From assembly GCA_015485665.1 (NCBI GenBank), contig WFTC01000001.1, positions 28,576 through 92,575 on the forward strand: DNA of 64,000 bases, in the 5' to 3' direction. Below the pieces are notes generated by a model. It was not told where the DNA came from. It was given only the letters and a program-made list of their open reading frames with translations, and did no database searches. Position 1 is the first letter of the stretch; each line of letters begins with the position of its first letter. Made by a program: the position numbers and the translations under genes. Origin of the DNA: Candidatus Altimarinota bacterium (GTDB lineage Bacteria > Patescibacteriota > Gracilibacteria > UBA1369 > 2-02-FULL-48-14). Shown piece after piece: positions 1-9,200 of this stretch.

Positions 1-1328
1 GAGGTTAAAACGCCTTGAGCTGCATGCATTCCATGAATATCTTCGGGGCTGGTCTCCTTCCTTACCAAAATTACATTTTCACCTTCTTCATTTGCTTCAT
101 AGGCTTCATCCGCTGTTAGAACTATCTTTCCAGATGCCGCTCCAGGAGATGCAGGCAAACCTTTTGCAATAATTTCACGATTGGCTTTTGTGTCAATGCT
201 TGGATGCAAAAGAGTATTCAGTTGTTTAGGATCTATGCGCAAAAGAGCTTCTTTCTTGGTTATAAGACCTTCATTCACCATATCTACAGCAATCTGCAAA
301 GCTGCTGCCGCTGTTCGCTTTCCTGTCCTTGTTTGGAGAAAAAATAGCCTACCTTCTTCAATGGTAAATTCAATGTCTTGCATATCTTTGTAATGATCTT
401 CAAGTTTGGCTTGAATTTGAAACAGCTCTTCATAGAGTTTTGGCATACATTCTTTCAAAGCCTCAATTTTTTGAGGAGTTCGTATTCCGGCAACCACATC
501 TTCACCTTGAGCATTAATCAGAAATTCTCCATAAAACTTTTTTTCACCTGTGGCAGGATTTCTTGTAAAAGCTACACCAGTTCCGGAGCTATCCCCCATA
601 TTACCGAAAACCATGGCTTGCACATTAACTGCAGTACCCATGTTATGTGAAAAGCCATTTATATTACGATAATCAATGGCTCTTTTATTGTTCCAAGATT
701 TAAATACAGCTTCAATGGCAAGTCGTAATTGTTCTTTGGGATCTTCCGGAAAAGAAATCTTTTTGCGTTCTCTGACAATTTTTTTAAAAGTGGAAACCAA
801 AGACTTAAGATCTTCCGAGCATAACTGAGTATCTTCTTTTATGCCACGTTTTTCCTTTAATTCATCCATAGCTTTTTCAAAATGATGATGCCCTATTCCA
901 AGCACTACATTTGCGAACATTGCAACGAATCGCCTGTAAGCATCATAAGAAAAACGTTCATTGCCGGTCTTTTCAATCAAAGCTTGAACAGTGGTGTCAT
1001 TCAGTCCCAAATTCAAAATTGTATCCATCATTCCTGGCATTGATACACGAGCTCCGGAACGAACGGAAACAAGCAAAGGATTTTCTGCAGAGCCAAAATA
1101 TTTTTTCATTTTATGCTCCAGCTCATCCAGTTTTTCTGATAACTCTTCAGAATATCCAAGAGGGTAACTTTCGTTCCTTAAAAAATAATTACATACTTCG
1201 GTTGTAATTGTGAAACCGAAAGGCACTGGTAAGCCCAATTTTGTCATTTCCGATAAATTAGCCCCTTTGCCTCCAAGGAGATCTTTCATAGTCATATCTC
1301 CTTCGGAGAATGAATAGATATGCTTCAT
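1..1328 (-). CDS. ppdK: Pyruvate, phosphate dikinase, partial (runs off the left edge)
   Basis: Reverse-strand translation from 1328 reads MKHIYSFSEGDMTMKDLLGGKGANLSEMTKLGLPVPFGFTITTE...SVRSGARVSMPGMMDTILNLGLND...FTRNPATGEKKFYGEFLINAQGEDVVAG; typical PPDK N-terminal domain. Absent from the ORF track because it is truncated. Confidence 0.95.
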   Translation of the reverse strand, partial: MKHIYSFSEGDMTMKDLLGGKGANLSEMTKLGLPVPFGFTITTEVCNYFLRNESYPLGYSEELSEKLDELEHKMKKYFGSAENPLLVSVRSGARVSMPGMMDTILNLGLNDTTVQALIEKTGNERFSYDAYRRFVAMFANVVLGIGHHHFEKAMDELKEKRGIKEDTQLCSEDLKSLVSTFKKIVRERKKISFPEDPKEQLRLAIEAVFKSWNNKRAIDYRNINGFSHNMGTAVNVQAMVFGNMGDSSGTGVAFTRNPATGEKKFYGEFLINAQGEDVVAGIRTPQKIEALKECMPKLYEELFQIQAKLEDHYKDMQDIEFTIEEGRLFFLQTRTGKRTAAAALQIAVDMVNEGLITKKEALLRIDPKQLNTLLHPSIDTKANREIIAKGLPASPGAASGKIVLTADEAYEANEEGENVILVRKETSPEDIHGMHAAQGVLT

Positions 1329-1341
1329 GTTATGGTTCAAA

Positions 1342-2586
1342 TTAGCCGCGACGAGTTTTAATAGCTTTTTCGAGTCGCTTCATCGCGGTGATAAAAGCTG
1401 CGACCCGATAACTACAGTTATATTTTTTAGCATTGATAGATACATTCCTCCAAGCATCACACATTTTTTCTTTCAATTTTTCATGTACTTCTTTACTGCT
1501 CCAGTAGTAATTCATCTTGTTTTGCACCAACTCAAAATAACTTACGGTAACTCCTCCGGCATTAGCCAAAATGTCAGGTATAACATCCACTCCTTTTGCA
1601 GATAAAATATCATCCGCTTGCGGGGTGATTGGACCGTTAGCAAGCTCAACAATCACTTTTGCATTTACAGCTTCAGCATTGCCTTCATGAATCTGATTTT
1701 CCATGGCAGACAAAATCAAAACATCACATTCCAAAGTCAGAAGTTCTTCATTCGTAATCATAGAGCAAGATTGTCCCGCCATTAGGCATTCAGATACTTT
1801 GCCTTGCTCAGCTTTACAATTTAATGCCTTTTTAGGTTGAAGCCCATCTTTACAATATAGAGCTCCTTTGGAATCTGATACAGCAATTACTTTAAACCCT
1901 GCATCATGCAAGATATGAGCTACATGAGAGCCTGCATTTCCAAATCCTTGTACAACCACGCTTTTACCTCCAATTTTTTCAGAATTTTCTTTCAGGTATT
2001 CTTGCAAAACGAATATACCACCTTGTGATGTTGCATCGGCACGACCTTCAGAGCCTCCTACAGCAAGCGGTTTTCCGGTTACAACGCCGGCTATGTTTTT
2101 ACCTTGCAGCTTTGAGTATTCATCCATAATCCAAGCCATAATCTGCGGATTTGTGTAAACATCCGGAGCAGGAACATCTTTTTCAGGCCCTATAAAAGGT
2201 GAAATATGCCTTGTAAATTCACGAGTGAGACGCTCAAGTTCAGCCTGTGACAGCTCCTTGGGATTCACAATAACACCACCTTTACCACCACCAAGAGGAA
2301 TATTGACAACAGAGCATTTCATAGTCATCCAAGTTGCAAGAGCTTTAACTTCATCAATGTCAACATTGGGATGATAGCGAATGCCTCCTTTGTAAGGACC
2401 TCTTGCGCTATTGTGCTGAACTCTCATGCCACGGAAAATGCGTAATGTTCCATCATCCATTTTAACTGGTAAGCTAACCTCAATAATACGCTCCGGATTT
2501 CGTAAAATAGACCCCACTTTGGGATCCAAATTCATAAGTTCCGCCGCTTTATCAATTTGCGATAATGTATTTTTGAATAAAGACAT
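1342..2586 (-). CDS. gdhA: Glu/Leu/Phe/Val dehydrogenase (glutamate dehydrogenase)
   Basis: QHNSARGPYKGGIRYHP, PLGGGKGGV, DVPAPDVYTN and a Rossmann VQGFGNAGSHVA motif. Confidence 0.93.
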   Translation of the reverse strand: MSLFKNTLSQIDKAAELMNLDPKVGSILRNPERIIEVSLPVKMDDGTLRIFRGMRVQHNSARGPYKGGIRYHPNVDIDEVKALATWMTMKCSVVNIPLGGGKGGVIVNPKELSQAELERLTREFTRHISPFIGPEKDVPAPDVYTNPQIMAWIMDEYSKLQGKNIAGVVTGKPLAVGGSEGRADATSQGGIFVLQEYLKENSEKIGGKSVVVQGFGNAGSHVAHILHDAGFKVIAVSDSKGALYCKDGLQPKKALNCKAEQGKVSECLMAGQSCSMITNEELLTLECDVLILSAMENQIHEGNAEAVNAKVIVELANGPITPQADDILSAKGVDVIPDILANAGGVTVSYFELVQNKMNYYWSSKEVHEKLKEKMCDAWRNVSINAKKYNCSYRVAAFITAMKRLEKAIKTRRG

Positions 2587-2629
2587 ATAGATGGGGAAAT
2601 TATCAGAAAAGATCGCCTTCAGTCTAAAG

Positions 2630-3175
2630 TCAATGACTCAGCCAGTCAAAGAAATATCCCAAAAAACTTCGTGGCTTGCGTCTTTCTTGTTCAAGTTCCT
2701 TTTGTAGCTTTTGAACAATCTCAATCATTAACATAAGTTCACGATGATGCGATTCCATCAGTTTGGCAAGTTCTTTTTTGTCAATACCATCTAAAATGGC
2801 TTGTTTATGTGGCTGTTTCCCGTGTTGATTAATCAACATTTTATTTTGACTAGTCAAACTGGAGTTATCCGCTTGTAATTGAGGTTCAATAGACTTTTCC
2901 ACAGGGGTTTTATACAACATTTTACCACCTTCGACTGAATCGGTTTTTACTGCTTTTTTCTTGACTTTCTCAATATTCTTATTTTTTCCTTTGCTCTCAA
3001 TAGAGGTCAAAGGAATGACATAATGAAAGCCTTGAGGCGTGGAAATACGTGTTGCTAACAGGTTACCATTTTTTATCATTCGCCTTATGGTTTGCGGTGA
3101 TTTGCCCAATTTTTGGGCAGCTTCTTTGATTGTAATAAACTCCTCGTTCATGTGGGAAGTATGATTAGACAACAA
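2630..3175 (-). CDS. MerR/excisionase-like helix-turn-helix protein with coiled-coil and aromatic C-terminus
   Basis: N-terminal EEFITIKEAAQKLGKSPQTIRRMIKNGNLLATRI HTH; C-terminal HRELMLMIEIVQKLQKELEQERRKPRSFLGYFFDWLSH. Confidence 0.75.
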   Translation of the reverse strand: MLSNHTSHMNEEFITIKEAAQKLGKSPQTIRRMIKNGNLLATRISTPQGFHYVIPLTSIESKGKNKNIEKVKKKAVKTDSVEGGKMLYKTPVEKSIEPQLQADNSSLTSQNKMLINQHGKQPHKQAILDGIDKKELAKLMESHHRELMLMIEIVQKLQKELEQERRKPRSFLGYFFDWLSH

Positions 3176-3193
3176 AGTGTCGCCTTATCACAA

Positions 3194-3418
3194 GTGTATA
3201 GGCGAAATATGGCTTTATGTAAAGGAAAATAGCACTTTGTATAGGCGCCGACTAGTCAAAATTATACAACATTGTATAGGCGAAATGTTGATTAATCAAC
3301 ACGCCCGATTTTGACTAGTCAAAAGGGCTTTTAAACCTGTTAATTTTGACTAGTCAAAACTCATATTTTGACTAATTGACAAAAATTCGCCTATACAAAT
3401 TTTGACTAGTCAAAATTT
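3194..3418. repeat. Clustered palindromes TTTTGACTAGTCAAAA / GTTGATTAATCAAC plus TTGTATAGGCG repeats
   Basis: TTTTGACTAGTCAAAA at 3309-3324, 3344-3359 and 3400-3415; CGACTAGTCAAAA at 3249-3261; GTTGATTAATCAAC at 3287-3300; TTGTATAGGCG at 3237-3247 and 3272-3282, inverted CGCCTATACAA at 3388-3398, and GTGTATAGGCG at 3194-3204. Confidence 0.9.
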
Positions 3419-3493
3419 AAGATTTGTCTATGTCGGTGCTTGGTTTATTTACTTAAAATTTGATAAGCTGCATGCGGATTTATTTTTTCTATC

Positions 3494-4045
3494 GTGGACG
3501 ATATACGCCTTTCTTGGGACCTGCTCATATTAGTTTTTTTCGCTCTTGTTATAGCATATAGCTTCATTATTGGGCGTAATCAGGCTTTAAAGGTTATTAT
3601 TTCATCTTATATGGCAGTTTTAACTGCGGACGGCATATCAGGTCTTTTTGAAAATTACTTACTTCCCGCAGCACCTGCCCTGCAAGGAGAGGCAGGCGAG
3701 CAAACCTTAATACTGATGAAAATGTTTCTTTTTGTGCTTGTGATGGTTGTTTTGGTAATAAAAGGAGGGTATAGGGTGGATTTATTGCCTGAGAGTTCTT
3801 TATTGACGCGTTTTTTATCAAATTTTAGCTTTGGCTTTCTTTGCGCAGGGTTAATGGTAAGCACGCTTTTGGTTTATCTGACAGGAGGTTCTTTTGTGAC
3901 AGGTACGGTTCAAGCGGCAATGGATACCAATCTTTATAAAGAATCTGAGATGGTGCGTTTGATGATAGATAATTACAGTTTATGGTTCGCTTTACCGGCA
4001 ATAGCAATAGTCTTGGTGAGCTTTTTTGAACCGAGAGAAGTTTAA
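3494..4045 (+). CDS. Hypothetical multi-pass membrane protein (CvpA-like character)
   Basis: 183 aa with several hydrophobic segments; no decisive motif. Confidence 0.6.
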   Translation: MDDIRLSWDLLILVFFALVIAYSFIIGRNQALKVIISSYMAVLTADGISGLFENYLLPAAPALQGEAGEQTLILMKMFLFVLVMVVLVIKGGYRVDLLPESSLLTRFLSNFSFGFLCAGLMVSTLLVYLTGGSFVTGTVQAAMDTNLYKESEMVRLMIDNYSLWFALPAIAIVLVSFFEPREV

Positions 4046-4099
4046 ATGCCCTGAAAAATTTCTCTTGCGTCTTGATCATTAGATCCCTAAAATGCCGAT

Positions 4100-4174
4100 G
4101 GGTCAGTAGCTCAGGGGTAGAGCAACAGCCTTTTAAGCTGATGGTCGTGGGTTCGATTCCCACCTGACCCACCA
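4100..4174 (+). tRNA. tRNA-Lys (anticodon TTT)
   Basis: GGGTCAG...CTGACCC acceptor stem, CAGC-CTTTTAA-GCTG anticodon arm, GGTTCGATTCC T-arm, encoded CCA. Confidence 0.95.
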
Positions 4175-4281
4175 CTTTTCAACAAGACAAAATAGACAAG
4201 ACCGTCTACAAAATCATTTTTCTACAGGTTCGTATAAGACAAAAAAGCGCTATATACTTTTCCACAATACTTTGTGCGAAA

Positions 4282-5400
4282 CTAAAAGAATCCGCCTTTT
4301 TCATTTACATCAATACCACTTATATCAGCTAATTGCTTATATAGGCTTTTTTCTTTGCGTGAAAGTTTTTTCGGAACATCAAGTAAAATTGTTACAAGGT
4401 GATCACCTTTTTTGTCTGAATTGAGAGTAATGGAGCCCTTTCCTTTCAATGTGAATACAGTGCCGTTTTGCGTTCCTGATGGGATTTTAAGCGATTCTTT
4501 TCCATAAATGGTATCTACCATCACTGTGGCACCCAAAACACCTTGTAAGAGGTGAATATTCTCATTTGAATATATATTGGAATTTTCTCTTGTAAACTTT
4601 GGATGGTCCGCAACGCGCACATATAGGTAGAGGTCCCCGTATGGGCCACCAAAAAGACCAGCTGAACCTTTTTCTCTCATACGAATGCGCGCACCACTCT
4701 CAATGCCAGCAGGAATTTTAACACTTATTTCTTTCCTTTGATTTGTGCGCATGCGCCCTTTGCAAGTTTTACAAATTTTTTCTGGAATTTCTCCTCGTCC
4801 ATTACACTTGCGACATGTATGCAGACTACTTATATTTCCAAGAATAGTCTGCCTTGTACTTCTGATTTGACCTGATCCGTTGCAGTCCACACATCTTATA
4901 ATTTCATGGCCAGGTTCAACTCCACTGCCTTTACAGCTTTCACAATTATCCGGTTTTGTAATTTCCAGATGCTTGATGGTACCAAATACAGCTTCTTCAA
5001 ATTTGATTTCAATTTCAGCTTCAATATCACCTCCTCGCATAGGACCTGGCTTTTTTGCCGATCTTCCTCCAAAACCTCCACCACCACCGAAGAAACTTTC
5101 AAATATATCTGCAAAACCATTGAATGCACTGGGATCAAAATCACCTCTTCCTCCGGAGAAGCCTGCACCAACAGAGCCAAATTGATCGTATTGTTGACGC
5201 TTTCTTTTATCTGAAAGCACCTCATAAGCAGCTTGAATTTCTTTGAATTTCGTTTCAGCTTCTTTATCTCCGGGGTTTTTATCGGGATGATATTTTTGCG
5301 CAAGTTTACGGTAAGCCTTTTTTATTTCCGTTTCACTTGCGGACTTATCCAATCCTAAACTTTTATAGTAATCTGTCATAATTTTATTTAAGGTACACAT
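4282..5400 (-). CDS. dnaJ: Chaperone DnaJ
   Basis: [37 protein letters not shown]-domain with HPD, Gly/Phe region, CxxCxGxG repeats. Confidence 0.95.
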   Translation of the reverse strand: MCTLNKIMTDYYKSLGLDKSASETEIKKAYRKLAQKYHPDKNPGDKEAETKFKEIQAAYEVLSDKRKRQQYDQFGSVGAGFSGGRGDFDPSAFNGFADIFESFFGGGGGFGGRSAKKPGPMRGGDIEAEIEIKFEEAVFGTIKHLEITKPDNCESCKGSGVEPGHEIIRCVDCNGSGQIRSTRQTILGNISSLHTCRKCNGRGEIPEKICKTCKGRMRTNQRKEISVKIPAGIESGARIRMREKGSAGLFGGPYGDLYLYVRVADHPKFTRENSNIYSNENIHLLQGVLGATVMVDTIYGKESLKIPSGTQNGTVFTLKGKGSITLNSDKKGDHLVTILLDVPKKLSRKEKSLYKQLADISGIDVNEKGGFF

Positions 5401-5521
5401 ACTTTATATATTTTTCTTTTTTTATCAATAAGTATAGTGCAATATTTTAAAATAAAAGCAATCTATTTAATGAAAAGTTTTGCACAATGTAAATTTTGCC
5501 TTATACATGCCTTTAATTGAG

Positions 5522-5773
5522 TGTTGATTAATCAACATTTTTTGTGTTGCCTAGTCAACATTTTGACCACTTGCGAAGTATGTGGAAAACTGCAATTTAA
5601 TCTGTTGTATACAATAAAAACCGCCTATACATTTTATATTATACAATATCTGACTTATGATTTTAAATTGAATTAAATAATTTTTAGCTATAAGTCAATA
5701 GTCAAAAAATGCCTTTATAAAGCGCTAAAATCAAATCTGACTAGTCGAAAAAAAGCTGGTAAGTTAGTCAACA
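5522..5773. repeat. Second cluster of the same palindrome/repeat family
   Basis: TGTTGATTAATCAACA 5522-5537; TGTTGCCTAGTCAACA 5545-5560; TTGTATACAA 5605-5614; CGCCTATACA 5622-5631; TCTGACTAGTCGA 5736-5748; TTAGTCAACA 5764-5773. Confidence 0.8.
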
Positions 5774-6208
5774 CATGCTGTATATATGCCTTCTACATGT
5801 CAAGTTTGACGCTTTTGTCTATTAAAAAGACTTGAAACTGTGGACAGTATTGGTAAAATCACTCGGACTTAAAATTGCAGAAATTAACCTGTAGTAAATT
5901 AAGATCATGCTTATCTTGAATGTCAAGTGAAAGCGTGAAACAAAGCAGGCTGTCTAGACGTTATAAGAGTCAGTCCGTGCCAAAAAAATCTACGAACTTT
6001 AGAAGCTTCGCTCTTTGAAATCTCGGTAATAGGCGGCACAGCCGTCATTCGCACTAATTGTGCATTTAAGATTCTTTATTATATACATGCGAAGCCACTG
6101 CTCTCTTTAGGTCGAAGTAGTGGTGAGAAAACAAAGACCTTGCTTATTCTTATTTGTGCTTATTCTGTACATTCTGTTGTACATACTTATTTATTAATTA
6201 CAAAAGCT

Positions 6209-9200
6209 ATGGACATTTCTTTCGTATTTCGAAAGTTTAGAAAGTCCATTTCCGGATTCACAATCCTTGCACTCCTTGCTACATTCTTTAGCTTCGGAGT
6301 AGCTCAAGCATCTACTTTCTCAGATACCGAAGGGCACTGGGGAGAAGCGTACATTGATGCGCTTTATGATGCAGGAGTAGTTTCAGGTGATGAAGGAAGT
6401 GATACTTTCAGACCAGACGATACTTTGAACAGAGCCGAACTTGCAAAAATGCTTGTTGAGGCTTACACGGAAGGTCTTGTAGATGGGGCTTCAAACCCAT
6501 ACTCAGACGTTTCCGAATCGGACTGGTTCATTGACTATGCAGCTTCTGCTTACTCTTACGGTATTATGACCGGAAATGGTGATACTGGTAACTTTGACGG
6601 AGCTGAAACTGTAAACAGAGCAACTCTGATTCAAGCTGTTTACAATGCAGCCGGTCTTACAGCCACTGGCAAAGACCTTCCTTTCGACGACGTTATGTCA
6701 TCTGACTGGTACTACGATGCAGTAGATGCCGGTTACTGGTGGAGCGTTATCGATGGTGAAAGCGAAAACACTTACAACCCTGCCGGAGACGCCACTCGTG
6801 CGGCTGCAGCAAAGGTTATTTATAATGGTTGGTACCCTGTGGAACGTGATGGAGGTGACACCGACACCACTGATGACACAGGCGCAACTGACACCACAGA
6901 TACAACCGACGATACTACTGATACAACTACATCAACTTCTACTCTCAACTTGAGCATCGCTGCAGATACACCTGCAGGAGAAACGCTTCCAAGTGGAGCT
7001 ACTTCAGTTGAAGTTTTTGCTTTTGATGCAGTTGCTGAAGGGGACGATGTCAACATTGACAGCATCACCTTTAATCAAGAAGGTGTAGCTTCTCTTCCTG
7101 CAGATCATGCAGTATATGTATACGCTGAAGTAGATGGAATGAATACAAGAATGTCTTCAGGACAATCTGTGAATTCTTCTACTCATGATATCACTTTCAA
7201 CAACCTTGATATTGAAGTTGCGGAAGGTGAAACGGTTCGCGTATCTGTTCGTGTTGATGTTGGAACTGTAAGCTCTACAGGAGAATTCGCGTTCCAAATA
7301 GAATCAGCTGACATGGTTGATGCTGACGGAGCTGATGTAGCCGGAGATTTCCCAATCTTGGGTGAAAGCTTTGATCTTTCAACTACTGCAGCTGGAACTC
7401 TTACAATTGAGAAGAACGGATCCATTGACAACCCTCAATTGGGTGAAGACAGTGCAGTCATTTCCAAGTTTAAAATGACAGCTGCCACTGAAGCCGCTGA
7501 CCTTCAAGAACTTGGTGTATACATTTCAGGTTCTGTGAACACAACTGATATGGCTAACTTCAAGCTCTACGTGAGTGGTGAAGATGAACCTATCGGGATG
7601 GTTGATATGGTAGATTCTCTTGATGTAGCAAGATTCACCGGTCTTGATTATCAAATCTCAAAAGGTGGAACAAAGAGTTTCTACATCACAGCAGACTTCA
7701 ATACAGGTCGTACAGACGATACCGTTAAGGTTTACATTGATGAAAGTACGGATGTACTTGCAACAGGTGATCTATACGGATTCGGTATGGCTATAGACAG
7801 AACACTCTATGATGGTAATGCGGATGCTTGTGCTTCCACATCTTCAAATGATTGTTCTTACTCAACTCTTGAAGGTGGAGATATAACTATTTCTTCCGAT
7901 GGACCAAATGCAATGGATATCGCCATCAATGGTGATGACATCGTTCTTTTGAACTTTGATATTGCAGCTGTAACAGACGTTACTTTCAAGAACTTCCCAA
8001 TAGGACTTCTTGTTTCAGAAGCTACAAATGCTTCAGGTCTCTTGAATGATGATGGAACAACAAGTACAGGAGCTAACTTCACTGATATTAAGATTGTTAA
8101 TACTGAAACCGGTGAAGAAATCTTCTCTTCAGTAGATTCAGATGTATTCACAACAGGATCTATCGGAGGAACAACTGTTGCCGTTGGAACAGATGATGCT
8201 CAAGCTTACTACCTCTACACAGATGATGTTGAAATGTCTGCAGGGGATGAATTGAGCCTTGCTTTGACTGTTGATGTTGAAAACAACACTAATCTTGATG
8301 GAGACACTATTGTTGCTTCTTTGCAACTTGGATCTTCTTATCCTGAAGTTAGAGACAGCAACAACAAAGTGCTTTCTAATTCAAGCTACCTAGTACCTTC
8401 TTCTGCTATCACTTCAAAGACTCATACACTAAGATCTCCTTCTCTATCACTTGCTTTGGCTTCTACGCCTGTAAGTGACACTTTTGTTAAGGGATCTGAA
8501 GATGTTCCATTTACTGGAATTGTATTCACTTGTGGAGATGCTTCCGACTGTAGAATCACAGACCTTACAACACAAGGTTACCTTGATGATGATACAGATG
8601 ACGGAACTGATAACTGGCAAGCTTCTTCTTCCACAGCTACCGACAACGGAACTGTTCTAAATTCCTACGTTGGTTCAATCTGGTTGGAAGATGGAGATGG
8701 TAATGTTGTTGACGGACCTGAATCCGTAAGCGGCACTACTTTTGCAACTACTTTCTCTGACATAGACTGGACTCTTGCAGCAGGTGAAACCGCTATCCTC
8801 TACATCATGGGGGATCTAAGTTCAGATTCTTATAAGAACAGTGATGGAGAATATATTGCCTTTGGTATTGATTCTACTTCAGATGTAACCGTTGAAGATG
8901 AAGATGGAAACACCTTCACTCCAACAGGAACTGTAAATGACACCGCTTCCGGTTCTACAGATCCTTCAACTTATGTAACAGTTTCTGAAGGTGGTTCATT
9001 GACAATTGCCGTTTCAGGTAATAAACCAAATGAAGACATTGTTGTTGCCGGTACTGACGGTGTGGAAGTATCTAAATTCAAATTCACAACAACAGATGAA
9101 GCTTTCTTGGTAACTGATCTTGCACTTAACGCACGTCAAAGTGGTGTTGCACCTGCTAATATCGGTGACTACGACAATAACATTCAAGAAATCACTATTT

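Noticed and set aside
181-1605. Four plus-strand ORFs of 70-98 aa
   Set aside because: Antisense to ppdK and gdhA, which have clear family motifs; no independent support.
3825-4175. 116-aa minus ORF MVGQVGIEPTTISLKGCCSTPELLTHRHF
   Set aside because: It is the antisense translation of tRNA-Lys and of the 3494-4045 gene; a well-known type of spurious tRNA-derived protein.
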